Below are positions 16,785-26,772 of a stretch of DNA of 64,000 nt, in pieces (the first letter of the stretch is position 1; each line of letters starts with the position of its first letter). The notes under the pieces were generated by a model. The model saw nothing but the letters and a program-made list of their open reading frames with translations, made no database searches and was not told the origin of the DNA. The stretch covers positions 239,690 through 303,689 of the forward strand of contig NZ_JACOFT010000006.1 in NCBI RefSeq assembly GCF_014699135.1, given 5' to 3'. The position numbers were made by a program, and so were the translations under genes. This stretch comes from Cognatundibacterium aquatile. GTDB lineage: Bacteria; Pseudomonadota; Gammaproteobacteria; Burkholderiales; Burkholderiaceae_D.

Positions 16785-17506
16785 TAACCGACGCCGCGCA
16801 GGCTGACCAGCAAATGCGGTACATCTGCGGCTTCTAATTTCTTACGCAATTTGCTGATATGGCTATCAACGGTACGCTCCAGGCTGTCACCTTCTGGCAG
16901 GCAGCTGACCAGCAATTCAGCGCGGCTATGCACCCTTGCCGGTGTGCGCGCCATGTGTGCCAGCAAGCGGAATTCGGTCAGCGTAAGAGGCAGCGGAAGA
17001 ACTTCGTCCCTCATCTGTACGTAAGCCTGATGCGTTTCCAGATTGACTTCTATCGGTCCGCAGCGCAACAGGCCACGCTCCGTCGCGCCGCCACTACCCG
17101 TACGCCGCAAAACCGCCAATGCCCGTGCGGCAACCTCTGCCGGATTAAACGGTTTGACGACGTAGTCATCGGCACCAACACGCAATGCAATCAGCTTATC
17201 AATATCCTGATCATGTGAAGTCAACATGATCACTGGCGTATTCCCTCTTCGTCGCAACTCGGACAACACCTGCCAACCATCAACATGGGGCATTTTGACA
17301 TCCAGTAAAACCAGATCCGGCTTGATTGCAAGATGCAACTCTAACGCAGCACGTCCATCTTTTGCATGAGCAGTACGCATGCCATCCCGATGCAGATAAG
17401 CCTTGATGATTTCGACAATTTCCGGCTCATCTTCAGCGATGAGAACTAAGGCGCCACCAGGCTCTGGTTTGTTCGTGCTAACGGAATTAACTGCAGGATG
17501 GTTCAT
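16763..17506 (-). CDS. OmpR-family response regulator (BaeR-like)
   Basis: A 247-residue response regulator. The receiver domain covers about residues 18-135, with the acidic pocket AEDEPE, phosphoacceptor Asp69 in VLLDVKMP, and the conserved Lys in DDYVVKPF. The C-terminal winged-helix DNA-binding domain covers about residues 145-245 (LTLTEFRLLAHMARTPARVHSRAELLVS and the later RTVDSHISKLRKKLE). It is the first gene of a two-gene minus-strand operon and is divergent from the RND pump genes, with 125 bases between starts. Control of that pump is likely by analogy with BaeR, but not shown by a recognised site. Confidence 0.88.
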   Translation of the reverse strand: MNHPAVNSVSTNKPEPGGALVLIAEDEPEIVEIIKAYLHRDGMRTAHAKDGRAALELHLAIKPDLVLLDVKMPHVDGWQVLSELRRRGNTPVIMLTSHDQDIDKLIALRVGADDYVVKPFNPAEVAARALAVLRRTGSGGATERGLLRCGPIEVNLETHQAYVQMRDEVLPLPLTLTEFRLLAHMARTPARVHSRAELLVSCLPEGDSLERTVDSHISKLRKKLEAADVPHLLVSLRGVGYCLKSPS

Positions 17507-17631
17507 AAGTATTCAGAAAAAATAGCGATCTCCATCATAACTCCATAAATTCACCACGAAAACCCCACGCTGTTTTATTAAGCTTGCGGCTGACCAGTCT
17601 GACTCTGGATATCCAAAGAAGGTACATCACC

Positions 17632-18798
17632 ATGACGAACACGTTTGTTAAACAGCGATTAATGATAGCGACGCTCACTGCTATCAGTGCTATTACGCTC
17701 GCCGCATGCAACAAATCAACACCCGAAGTAGCAGCCCCGCCCGTGATTGTGGCAGCAACGAAAATTCCAACAGCGAATGTCGTTTTACATGATGAGCTGC
17801 AAGGCCGTGTAGTTGCCTATCGCACCGCAGAAATTCGCCCGCAAGTCGGTGGCATCGTTCAGAAACGCCTGTTTCAGCAAGGTGCTGAAGTGCGTGCCGG
17901 GCAACAATTATTTCAAATTGATGCAGCGCCACTGAAAGCAGAATTTGATATCGCAGCCGCTGCTCTCAGACGATCAGAGGCAGTTCTTGAGCGCGCCACA
18001 CTGCAAAGCAAACGACTGCAACAGATGGCAGAGAGTGATGCGGTCAGCCGCCAGGTGTTGGACGATGCGCAATCCGCGACGGCGCAGGCAGACGCAGATG
18101 TTGCACAAGCCAAGGCGACCCTCGCACGACGCCGGCTGGATCTTGACTATGCCAGCATCAAAGCGCCCATTTCCGGACGCATTGGTCAGGAATTGCTGAC
18201 TGAAGGCGGGCTGGTCACGGCCAGCGATGTCAATCCCATGGCAAAAATTCAGCAAATTGATCGCGTCTATGTCGACGTCAGAAAGCCTGCATCAAAATTA
18301 AGCTCCATGTCCTATCTGCTTGCGAAAGATAAGAACAACGAAGCAAAGGAAATCCCAGTTCAGGTGCTGGATGCAGAAGGCAATCCTTACCCTGTCAACG
18401 GCACACTGTTGTTCTCTGGAGTGAATGTTGACGCAAGCAGCGGTGAGATCGTAATACGTATCGAAGTAGATAACCGCGACCGCCAGTTGTTACCCGGAAT
18501 GTATGTACGTGCCCGCGTTCCACAAGGAACAGCAACCGCATCGGTATTAGTTCCGCAGCAGGCAGTCCAGCGTGGCAGTGAGGGGAAGGCATATCTGTGG
18601 GTGGTGGAAGCCAGCAAAAAAGTTACTCAGAAACCGATTGAACTGGGTGCCCTTGTCGGATCGAACTATGTCGTCAACAGCGGTATCAGTGTAGGCCAGC
18701 TTATCGTCGTTGAAGGTGCGGAACGTTTGCAACCGGGAAGCGAAGTCAATGCACAACAGTGGAAAGCGACGTCAGCATCTGCGGCGCGTTCGAAATAA
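17632..18798 (+). CDS. RND efflux periplasmic adaptor lipoprotein (AcrA/MexA family)
   Basis: A 388-residue membrane fusion protein linking the inner membrane pump to the outer membrane channel. The lipobox LAAC (lipidated Cys26) follows a hydrophobic signal. The first lipoyl half is RTAEIRPQVGGIVQKRLFQQGAEVRAGQQLFQID, the alpha-helical hairpin spans about residues 95-150 (AAAALRRSEAVLERA, SATAQADADVAQAKATLARRRLDLD), and the second lipoyl half is YASIKAPISGRIGQELLTEGGLV. The ATG at 17632 with AAGAAGG upstream is chosen over a TTG 48 bases earlier. It is the first gene of the three-gene pump operon. Confidence 0.92.
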   Translation: MTNTFVKQRLMIATLTAISAITLAACNKSTPEVAAPPVIVAATKIPTANVVLHDELQGRVVAYRTAEIRPQVGGIVQKRLFQQGAEVRAGQQLFQIDAAPLKAEFDIAAAALRRSEAVLERATLQSKRLQQMAESDAVSRQVLDDAQSATAQADADVAQAKATLARRRLDLDYASIKAPISGRIGQELLTEGGLVTASDVNPMAKIQQIDRVYVDVRKPASKLSSMSYLLAKDKNNEAKEIPVQVLDAEGNPYPVNGTLLFSGVNVDASSGEIVIRIEVDNRDRQLLPGMYVRARVPQGTATASVLVPQQAVQRGSEGKAYLWVVEASKKVTQKPIELGALVGSNYVVNSGISVGQLIVVEGAERLQPGSEVNAQQWKATSASAARSK

Positions 18799-18813
18799 AT
18801 TCAGGGAATGATC

Positions 18814-21800
18814 ATGCCGCAATTTTTTATTCATCGCCCGATTTTTGCCTGGGTCATTGCCATCTTCATCGCTCTGGCCGGAATCATTGCGATTCCGCAA
18901 TTGCCGATCGCACGTTTTCCTTCGATTGCACCACCCAGCGTCAGTATCAGCGCCAACTATCCGGGGGCAACACCAAAAACGCTGAACGATGCCGTTGTCA
19001 GCGTGATTGAACGCGAACTCTCAGGTGTTAAAAATCTGCTTTATTTTGAGTCCACTGCTGATAGTTCTGGCAGCGCACAGATCACCATCACTTTTAAACC
19101 CGGCACAGATCCGGCAATGGCGCAGGTCGATGTGCAAAACCGGATCAAAACGGTAGAACCTCGCCTACCACAGGTCGTACGTCAGAATGGGCTCGGTGTG
19201 GAATCGGCCTCAGCGGGATTCCTGATGATCGTGGGGTTGAGCTCCAAAGAGGGTAATCTCAACGAGGCCGATCTGAGCGACTATTTCGCCCGTAACATCG
19301 TGGAGGAACTACGCCGGATTGAGGGCGTTGGCAAAGTGCAGTTATTCGGCGCGGAAAAAGCGATGCGGATATGGGTCGATCCGGCCAAGCTGCAATCTTA
19401 CAATTTATCCATGAGTGACGTGACGACAGCAGTCGCACAACAAAACATTCAGATTGCGCCCGGGGCCATCGGAAGTTCACCGGCGATGACCGGGCAACGC
19501 GTCACCTTTCCGCTGGAAGCACATGGACAGTTAGAAACGCCGACCCAGTTTGGCTCTATCGTTTTGCGCGCTAACGCTGATGGTAGCAAAGTGATGATTT
19601 CTGATGTCGCCAAAGTTGAACTCGGCGCACAATCGTATAGCTTTTCAAATCGCGAAAACGGCAAAGTGGCAACAGCGGCTGCAGTTCAACTCTCGCCGGG
19701 AGCAAACGCGGTCAAAACCGCTAAAGCGGTGCGCGCAAGAATGGCGGAACTGCAAAAGACGATGCCGGAAGCGATCAACTACTCCATTCCTTTTGATACA
19801 GCACCATTCGTTGAAATATCAATCGAAAAAGTGGTTAAAACCTTGCTTGAAGCAATGGTGCTCGTATTTCTGGTGATGTATTTATTCCTGCAAAAAGTGC
19901 GCTACACGCTGATCCCGGCGATAGTCGCCCCTATCGCATTGCTAGGGACATTTGCGCTGATGCTGTTAATTGGCTTCTCGATTAACGTACTGACGATGTT
20001 CGGCATGGTACTGGCTATCGGCATCATTGTGGATGATGCGATTGTTGTCGTAGAAAACGTAGAGCGATTAATGGCGACAGAAGGTCTATCACCCAAAGAA
20101 GCAACCGCCAAAGCGATGAAGGAAATCAGCGGAGCAGTCGTCGGTATTACGTTGGTGCTGACTGCCGTCTTTATTCCGATGGCACTTGCCAGTGGTTCTG
20201 TGGGCGCGATCTACCGGCAGTTTTCAATGTCGATGGTGGTGTCGATTCTGTTCTCTGCATTTCTTGCACTGACCCTGACACCCGCGCTGTGCGCGACGAT
20301 TCTGAAACCGGTCAACGCTGATGCTCATGCAAGCACAGGCTTCTTCGGCTGGTTCAACCGCCAGTTCGAACGCATGACCCGCGGCTATGCTGCATGGGTC
20401 GTTACTCTGCTGAAGCGAACCGGCAGAACCATGCTGATGTTCACCGCTATCGTTATTGCACTGGTGTTGTCATTTGCTCTGCTCCCCAGCTCATTTTTGC
20501 CGGAAGAAGATCAGGGATACTTCATGACCTCATTCCAGCTGCCTTCCGACGCAACGACGGAACGCACGCTGGATGTGGTGAAGGTCTTTGAAAAGCATGT
20601 CGCTTCCCGTCCGGGAATCGATGCGAATCAGTCTATCCTCGGATTCAGTTTCTCCGGTGCCGGAACCAATACGGCAATGGCCTTTACGATGTTAAAAGAC
20701 TGGTCACAACGGAAGGGCGCGACAGCGGCAGACGAGCTAAACCGGGCACAGCTTGCGATGTCCGGCATTACAGAAGGCACAGTCTTCAGCCTGATGCCAC
20801 CGGCGATTGATGAACTCGGCACCTCTTCTGGCTTTACGCTACGCCTGCAGGATCGTTCAAACAAAGGCGAAGACGCTTTACGTGATGCGCAAAATACCTT
20901 ATTGAAGCTGGCATCACAAAGCCAATTGGTAACCGCCGTCTACCCGGATGGAGTGCAACCGGGCAGCAATGTCAGACTCGATATCAACCGAAAGAAAGCC
21001 GAAACACTGGGTGTATCGTTTACCAGTATCAGTGACACATTGTCGACGGCAATGGGCTCCGCTTATGTCAATGACTTCGTGAATGCAGGACGTGTACAAC
21101 AAGTCATCGTTCAGGCAGACGCAAAATCACGGATGCAGCTTGATGACGTCTTGAAACTGTATGTACGCGGCAGCACCGGTCAGGTAGTGCCACTCGCAGA
21201 ACTCGTCACGCCAGTCTGGGGCAAGGCAGCGCTTCAATTAGTGCGATTTCAGGGCTATCCATCGGCGCGGATTTCAGGCAGTGCTGCACCCGGCATTTCC
21301 AGCGGCGATGCGATGAATGAAATGGAACGTCTTGCGGCGCAATTGCCCCCCGGTTTTACTCTTGAGTGGGTTGGTCAATCCTTGCAGGAACGTCAGTCGG
21401 CATCGCAGGCACCGATGCTGATGGCACTTTCCATGCTGGTCGTTTTTTTGGTACTGGCCGCGTTGTATGAAAGTTGGTCGATTCCGCTGTCAGTCATGCT
21501 GGTTGTTCCGCTTGGCTTGATTGGTGCCGTTCTCGCAGTGTTGCTGCGGGATTTGCCAAATGATGTCTTCTTTAAAGTCGGGCTGATCACGATCATTGGT
21601 TTGTCAGCCAAAAATGCGATTCTGATTGTTGAATTTGCCAAGCAACTGGTCGGGCAAGGCATGAGCCTGTCTGATGCAGCGCTGCAAGCGGTGAGATTAC
21701 GGCTACGTCCTATTCTGATGACCTCGCTGGCATTCGGGCTGGGTGTGTTCCCGCTCGTTATTGCGACTGGCGCCAGTGCAGAGACTCAACACGCCATCAG

Positions 21801-21966
21801 TACCGGCGTACTCGGCGGCATGATCAGTGCGACTGTGCTGGCGATCTTCTTCACACCCGTTTTCTTTGTGGTTGTACTGACTACTGCGCAAAGAATAGCA
21901 AAGCGATTCCATAAAAAAACAGATGCTGACAAAACTGCCAGTTCTGCTCCGGTGATTGAAAGCTAA
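18814..21966 (+). CDS. RND multidrug efflux pump, inner membrane subunit (AcrB/HAE1 family)
   Basis: A 1050-residue proton-driven drug exporter of the HAE1 family. The start MPQFFIHRPIFAWVIAIFIALAG is typical. It has the usual twelve membrane helices and two large periplasmic loops. Proton relay residues are visible: the adjacent Asp pair in GIIVDDAIVVVENVERLM, and the Lys in GLSAKNAILIVEFAK. The ATG at 18814 is chosen because AGGGA lies 6 bases upstream, although an ATG at 18808 is also in frame. It ends 1 base before the outer membrane channel gene. Substrates are probably broad (drugs, dyes, solvents); this cannot be refined here. Confidence 0.95.
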   Translation: MPQFFIHRPIFAWVIAIFIALAGIIAIPQLPIARFPSIAPPSVSISANYPGATPKTLNDAVVSVIERELSGVKNLLYFESTADSSGSAQITITFKPGTDPAMAQVDVQNRIKTVEPRLPQVVRQNGLGVESASAGFLMIVGLSSKEGNLNEADLSDYFARNIVEELRRIEGVGKVQLFGAEKAMRIWVDPAKLQSYNLSMSDVTTAVAQQNIQIAPGAIGSSPAMTGQRVTFPLEAHGQLETPTQFGSIVLRANADGSKVMISDVAKVELGAQSYSFSNRENGKVATAAAVQLSPGANAVKTAKAVRARMAELQKTMPEAINYSIPFDTAPFVEISIEKVVKTLLEAMVLVFLVMYLFLQKVRYTLIPAIVAPIALLGTFALMLLIGFSINVLTMFGMVLAIGIIVDDAIVVVENVERLMATEGLSPKEATAKAMKEISGAVVGITLVLTAVFIPMALASGSVGAIYRQFSMSMVVSILFSAFLALTLTPALCATILKPVNADAHASTGFFGWFNRQFERMTRGYAAWVVTLLKRTGRTMLMFTAIVIALVLSFALLPSSFLPEEDQGYFMTSFQLPSDATTERTLDVVKVFEKHVASRPGIDANQSILGFSFSGAGTNTAMAFTMLKDWSQRKGATAADELNRAQLAMSGITEGTVFSLMPPAIDELGTSSGFTLRLQDRSNKGEDALRDAQNTLLKLASQSQLVTAVYPDGVQPGSNVRLDINRKKAETLGVSFTSISDTLSTAMGSAYVNDFVNAGRVQQVIVQADAKSRMQLDDVLKLYVRGSTGQVVPLAELVTPVWGKAALQLVRFQGYPSARISGSAAPGISSGDAMNEMERLAAQLPPGFTLEWVGQSLQERQSASQAPMLMALSMLVVFLVLAALYESWSIPLSVMLVVPLGLIGAVLAVLLRDLPNDVFFKVGLITIIGLSAKNAILIVEFAKQLVGQGMSLSDAALQAVRLRLRPILMTSLAFGLGVFPLVIATGASAETQHAISTGVLGGMISATVLAIFFTPVFFVVVLTTAQRIAKRFHKKTDADKTASSAPVIES

Positions 21967-21967
21967 T

Positions 21968-23353
21968 ATGAAGTACATCATTTTTTCAGCATTAATTCTG
22001 GTACTGTCCGCCTGCTCGCTGACACCTGATCTGGTCAGGCCGGCCGCGCCGATACCGGACACCTACTCTACACAACAGCAAATGCAAGGCAAGAGCATCG
22101 CTGAAACCGGTTGGCGCCGTGTCTTTACTGACGCACAGTTGCAATATCTGATCCAACTCGCGTTGGAAAACAATCGTGATCTGCGCATCGCAAGTCTGAA
22201 CGTAGAAGCTGTGCGTGCACAATTTCAGATACAGGACAGCGCTCGTTTGCCAACAATAGATGCCACTGCCGGAAGTATCCGTCAGCGTACCGCGATGACA
22301 GACAGTGCAGCAGCAAGCGTCAACACACAGCACACGGCGGGATTAACGATCACTGCTTTCGAGCTGGATTTTTTTGGCCGCGTGAAATCATTAAGCGATG
22401 CAGCATTCGCGAGATATCTGGCCAGCGAACAAGGGCAACGTTCCGCGAACATATCGCTGATCGGCGCTGTGGCTGATGCTTATTACGAAGATCTGCTGAC
22501 AAGGCAACAACTCGATCTGACGGAAAAAACCTTAGCCGACTGGCGCACGTCACTGAAACTCACACGTAGCTTAAAAACGGCGGGGCAAGTCAGTAGTGCA
22601 GATGTGATAGTCGCCGAAGGGCAAGTCGCCAGCGCCGAGGCAGATTTATCGGAGCGGCAACGTCAGCTCAGCAAAACCCATAATGCATTGCGTTTGCTGA
22701 CAGGCAGCGACTTTGTCCATAACAAGGCGATATCTGACCGTTTTAGCGATAGCGCTTTACCGCCACAGATACCCGCAGGCCTTCCGTCCGACCTGTTAAG
22801 CTTGCGCCCGGACATCTTACAGGCGGAACAAAATCTGATTGCAGCGAACGCCGACATAGGCAGTGCCAGAGCAGCGTTTTTCCCACGTATATCGCTGACG
22901 ACCTCAGTCGGATACAGCAGCTCCTCGCTGAGCAATCTGTTTGGTGGCAATCAACATGCATGGTCATTCGCACCGCAAATGACACAACCAATCTTTCAAC
23001 ATGGACGTCTGCGTTCGGAATTAAAGCTGGCCGAGATACGAAAATCATCAGCCATTGCAGACTATGAACGCGCGATACAGACCGCATTCCGTGAGGTGGC
23101 AGACGCACTCGCGGGTCAAGCGACGTTCGCCAGCCAGATCGAAGCGCAACAGCGTTTTTCCGACAGTGCCAGAAAAAATCTGGAGCTGACCCGTATCAGA
23201 TATCACGCCGGACAAGACAGCCGATTGCAATTACTGGATGCGCAACGGACGCTGTACACGGTTCAACGAGCATTATTGGAACTCCGTAAGCAAGAATACA
23301 GCAATACCGTTGCGCTTTATAAATCCCTGGGTGGTGGCGTACTGGACGAATAA
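21968..23353 (+). CDS. Outer membrane efflux channel lipoprotein (OprM/NodT family)
   Basis: A 461-residue TolC-like channel. It begins with a lipoprotein signal whose lipobox LSAC gives a lipidated Cys16. Two repeats of the channel fold are seen, the first around DLRIASLNVEAVRAQFQIQDSARLPTIDATAG and the second around LRPDILQAEQNLIAANADIGSARAAFFPRISLT. These are typical NodT/OprM blocks, the LRPD motif among them. The ATG at 21968 directly follows the pump stop codon (TAATATG). Its own stop overlaps the next gene start (TAATG). It completes the tripartite pump. Confidence 0.93.
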   Translation: MKYIIFSALILVLSACSLTPDLVRPAAPIPDTYSTQQQMQGKSIAETGWRRVFTDAQLQYLIQLALENNRDLRIASLNVEAVRAQFQIQDSARLPTIDATAGSIRQRTAMTDSAAASVNTQHTAGLTITAFELDFFGRVKSLSDAAFARYLASEQGQRSANISLIGAVADAYYEDLLTRQQLDLTEKTLADWRTSLKLTRSLKTAGQVSSADVIVAEGQVASAEADLSERQRQLSKTHNALRLLTGSDFVHNKAISDRFSDSALPPQIPAGLPSDLLSLRPDILQAEQNLIAANADIGSARAAFFPRISLTTSVGYSSSSLSNLFGGNQHAWSFAPQMTQPIFQHGRLRSELKLAEIRKSSAIADYERAIQTAFREVADALAGQATFASQIEAQQRFSDSARKNLELTRIRYHAGQDSRLQLLDAQRTLYTVQRALLELRKQEYSNTVALYKSLGGGVLDE

Positions 23354-24291
23354 TGAATGCATTTGATACCACTATTCAGATGGGCGAACACCAATCTGTT
23401 CCGGTTGAAACCTCACTCGTTACCTTGGCCGACTGTCTCGCTGGATTAAGTGGCACGGTGCGCTTCCGTGCAATGCTGAAGCTATATGGAAGGGCCGTCT
23501 TATGGTCAAACCTGACACATCAGTGGCTGCATTTATTGAATTCACAGCAGCTATACAGCGATCTTGTCAGCGTCAGGCCACGATTTATTCATAAGCCCTA
23601 CCGTCCGTATATTTCGACACTATTGAATCACGATGCACGCTTTCAGGTTATACAGCAGCACTACGCATTTATCCTGGAACAAGGCTTACACGAAATGATC
23701 AGGAAAGCCTCCAGAGAGCCTGTTGATCTGGCGTGCTTCACAGGAAAAACGGGAAACACCTACGGCATACATTTACGCGCGATTGATCCTATGGAACGCG
23801 AGGGGGAACTCGTACTGCAGTTATCACGAAATCAGGTATTGATTTACTCATGCGCATTCACTTTTTTCCGGGAAAGCGGATGCATGCATATTTATATTGG
23901 CTGCATACAAGGATCCCGCGAACAGAACGCCGTGCAGTTAATCCGCAGCAGCACGCGCGATATCTATGGCATGCGTCCTAAAAATTTACTGATCAGGCTG
24001 GTTGAACAGGTGGGAATTCAATTCGGTTGCGACACTCTGCGCCTGGTTGCAAACACACACCGTGTTGTTCATCGATCGATTAAGCAGGGAAAGGTATTGT
24101 CCGACTACGATGCCCTGTGGTCTGAGATTGGCGCGACAAAACGGAAAGACGGCGATTACGAACTGATTTGCAAAAAAATATTGCCGCCAGATCTGACGCT
24201 GGTCCAGTCGAAAAAGCGTTCGGAAATCAAAAAACGCCACGACAACATGGTATGCATCGTTTCGACCATCAAACAAAACTTAACGCTCTGA
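23353..24291 (+). CDS. VirK/YbjX family protein (DUF535)
   Basis: A 312-residue protein of the DUF535 (VirK/YbjX) family, recognised by RPRFIHKPYRPYISTLLNHDARFQVIQQHY near the N-terminus and by VQLIRSSTRDIYGMRPKNLLIRLVEQVG and DYDALWSEIGA in the C-terminal half. In enterobacteria the members affect envelope/LPS-related resistance to antimicrobial peptides; the biochemical activity is unknown. The stop-start overlap (TAATG) with the efflux channel indicates it is the fourth gene of the pump operon. A signal peptide is not evident, so it is probably cytoplasmic. Confidence 0.85.
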   Translation: MNAFDTTIQMGEHQSVPVETSLVTLADCLAGLSGTVRFRAMLKLYGRAVLWSNLTHQWLHLLNSQQLYSDLVSVRPRFIHKPYRPYISTLLNHDARFQVIQQHYAFILEQGLHEMIRKASREPVDLACFTGKTGNTYGIHLRAIDPMEREGELVLQLSRNQVLIYSCAFTFFRESGCMHIYIGCIQGSREQNAVQLIRSSTRDIYGMRPKNLLIRLVEQVGIQFGCDTLRLVANTHRVVHRSIKQGKVLSDYDALWSEIGATKRKDGDYELICKKILPPDLTLVQSKKRSEIKKRHDNMVCIVSTIKQNLTL

Positions 24292-24367
24292 CGCAAAACA
24301 GCCCTGGTGATGTTGCCGAACAGTATCGACTGAGTAGTACAATTCCGGAAATTCATCTGGAATAAAT

Positions 24368-25753
24368 ATGACACTATTTCCGATCATCAAACGTTGCTTA
24401 CTGACTTGCGTGCTTGCGTTGTTAAGTGCGTGCTCCACTTTTCATCCTTGGCAAAATGAAGTCGCGAAATCAGGCTCTGCCGTGGCACAACGAGAAGACC
24501 TGCTGGCAAACCGCCCCTCTATCGTCGCGGCGGTGACCTTATCCGGTGGCGGTGCCCGCGCCGCCGCTTTTGGTCTTGGCGTGATGCGAGAATTGAAGGA
24601 CACCAGTTTTCTGTGGGAAGGTAAAAGAACGACGATACTCGATAAGGTCGGCCTGATCAGTGGCGTTTCAGGCGGCAGTATTCTGGCAACCTACTACGCC
24701 GCTTTTGGCGATGAAACATTCACTCGCTTTGAGTCTGAGTTTTTGCTGTCAAATTTTGAAAAAGGTCTGATTCAGACTGTATTTTCTCCCAGACAGATGT
24801 ATCAGCTCGGCTCGCCATGGTATGGCCGTAGTCATATTTTAGGTGAGCAGCTCGATCACCTGTACCGCGGTATGACTTTTGGCGAATTACAGAAGAAACA
24901 GCATGTCAATGAATTACTGGTCACCGCGACGGATCTGACAACGGGTGCGGGATTTGAATTCACACCGGAACAGTTTGCCTTGATTTGTTCCGATCTCGAC
25001 AGTGTGCCGCTCTCTTTCGCCGTGGCATCCTCATCCGCAGTACCGATAGTGCTGACACCGCTGACCTTGCGCAATTACGCGAATAATTGTCCGGCACAGC
25101 CCGTCAACGCTTCCACTGAGAAAAAAAACGAGGATGAAGGCAATTACCGCTCACGCATACTAAAAGCCAACGAAGCCAGTTATAAAGACGCCGCAGCGCG
25201 TCCGTATTTGCACCTGGTCGATGGCGGGCTGACTGATAATCTGGGGGTGAGAGCAATGCTGGATCGCATCGTCGCGGACGGGTCAGTACAGGAGAGTTTT
25301 CGGAAAGCCCCGCCCGGCTCGATACGACGCATGATTCTGATCTCGATTAATTCCGAGCGCGATTTAGGTGAAAAGATAGATCAAAGCGATAAAGTACCGA
25401 CGACAGGCCAAGTCGCAGACGCCCTGTTATTTGGCGTCGGCTCCCGTGATACCAAGATCACACTGGGAATGTTAAACGATGACGTTGCCCGCTGGAAGCG
25501 GGAAATTATCGAAAATCGAGGTAAAAAAGACAGCCCTTTTTCAGCCGATGCGGAACTGCATCTGATTAACGTCAGCCTGCGCGACATCAAAGATCGTCAT
25601 TTGCGTCAGTCGCTGCTACAAGTACCGACAGCATTCACGATTACGCCAGATTACGTTGAACAGCTACAAGCAGCCGGACGCGACGTGTTGCGGCAATCGC
25701 CGGAATTCCAACGCGCGCTGGAAAGCCTCAGACAATCTGAAGGCATACCGTGA
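24368..25753 (+). CDS. Patatin-like phospholipase lipoprotein
   Basis: A 461-residue lipid acyl hydrolase of the patatin family anchored as a lipoprotein (lipobox LSAC, Cys22). The catalytic features are all present: oxyanion loop LSGGGARAAAFGLGVM, nucleophile motif G-V-S-G-G-S, and the partner Asp in LVDGGLTDNLG. It uses a Ser-Asp dyad. It lies 76 bases after the VirK/YbjX gene and may be part of the same envelope-stress transcript. Phospholipid or lysophospholipid substrates are expected from family. The size is larger than minimal patatin domains because of a ~180-residue C-terminal region after the Asp. Confidence 0.88.
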   Translation: MTLFPIIKRCLLTCVLALLSACSTFHPWQNEVAKSGSAVAQREDLLANRPSIVAAVTLSGGGARAAAFGLGVMRELKDTSFLWEGKRTTILDKVGLISGVSGGSILATYYAAFGDETFTRFESEFLLSNFEKGLIQTVFSPRQMYQLGSPWYGRSHILGEQLDHLYRGMTFGELQKKQHVNELLVTATDLTTGAGFEFTPEQFALICSDLDSVPLSFAVASSSAVPIVLTPLTLRNYANNCPAQPVNASTEKKNEDEGNYRSRILKANEASYKDAAARPYLHLVDGGLTDNLGVRAMLDRIVADGSVQESFRKAPPGSIRRMILISINSERDLGEKIDQSDKVPTTGQVADALLFGVGSRDTKITLGMLNDDVARWKREIIENRGKKDSPFSADAELHLINVSLRDIKDRHLRQSLLQVPTAFTITPDYVEQLQAAGRDVLRQSPEFQRALESLRQSEGIP

Positions 25754-25949
25754 CGGCAATCATACTTGCTGCCTGCATTCTCACTGTTTCACCCGACGTT
25801 TTCACGCTACATTTAAGAGGCATAGCAAAATCACCATCAAAGCTCAGCAAATATCGATATATCAAAACAACATATAAGCAAATAAATACTAAGTAGTTTG
25901 GAATAGAGCTGAATTTCATTACGATCCCATGTACTTAATGTGGGGCGAC

Positions 25950-26723
25950 ATGAATTTAACTTATATATTTTCCGGTTTTGCAGTTGGCACACTGGTCGGA
26001 CTGACAGGGGTCGGTGGCGGCTCGTTAATGACACCCCTGTTAACCCTGTTGTTCGGCGTCTCCCCTACTGTTGCGGTGGGCACCGACCTGGCATTTGCCT
26101 CAATTACCAAGGCCACCGGCACATTTACCCACCGCTTGCGCGGCACCGTGGAATGGCGCGTTGTGCGCCTGCTGTGCTTAGGTGCCTTGCCTGCAGCGAT
26201 CCTGGCTACCTTCGGCCTCAAGTATTTTGGCGGACTGAACAAAGAAATTGGCCAGGTCATCCGTTACTCTATCGCCGGCTCAGTATTATTGACTGTGATC
26301 GCTTTGCTATTCAAAAGCAAGATGCTGGCGTGGCTGAATGAGCATCCGGAAAAACAATTGCATGGGCACAAACTGGATGTCGCCACCATCTTTTCCGGTG
26401 CGCTACTCGGCACGCTGGTCACCATTTCTTCCATCGGTGCAGGCGCCATCGGCGCAACCTTGTTGGTCATGCTGTATCCGCGAATGTCGTCAGCACATAT
26501 TGCCGGTACAGATATCGCCTATGCCGTACCACTGACCGCGATTGCTGCATTCGGACACTGGTGGCTGGGATCGATAGACTGGGCATTGCTGGGAGCATTG
26601 CTGATAGGCTCGCTCCCGGGCATCACCATAGGCTCGCTCGCTGCGCGGGCGGTGCCGGAAAAATTGTTACGTGGCATACTCGCGACAACGCTGACACTGG
26701 TTGCCGCCAAACTCATACTGTAA
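25950..26723 (+). CDS. TauE/SafE family sulfite/sulfonate-type membrane permease
   Basis: A 257-residue integral membrane protein with about eight helices in two similar halves. Typical TauE/SafE sequence: SGFAVGTLVGLTGVGGGSLMTPLL at the start and the repeat GALLGTLVTISSIGAGAIGATLLVMLYP in the second half. Family members export sulfite, sulfoacetate or similar anions. The ATG at 25950 is chosen for the GGGG run 4 bases upstream; an ATG 21 bases earlier is possible. It lies 49 bases upstream of the sulfite reductase gene, so it is likely the first gene of the sulfate assimilation operon. It may relieve sulfite build-up. The direction of transport is inferred. Confidence 0.87.
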   Translation: MNLTYIFSGFAVGTLVGLTGVGGGSLMTPLLTLLFGVSPTVAVGTDLAFASITKATGTFTHRLRGTVEWRVVRLLCLGALPAAILATFGLKYFGGLNKEIGQVIRYSIAGSVLLTVIALLFKSKMLAWLNEHPEKQLHGHKLDVATIFSGALLGTLVTISSIGAGAIGATLLVMLYPRMSSAHIAGTDIAYAVPLTAIAAFGHWWLGSIDWALLGALLIGSLPGITIGSLAARAVPEKLLRGILATTLTLVAAKLIL

Positions 26724-26772
26724 TCAATCATTCAGACAGCGCGATCCAAAGCGTATTTTAAGGATAATAAAG

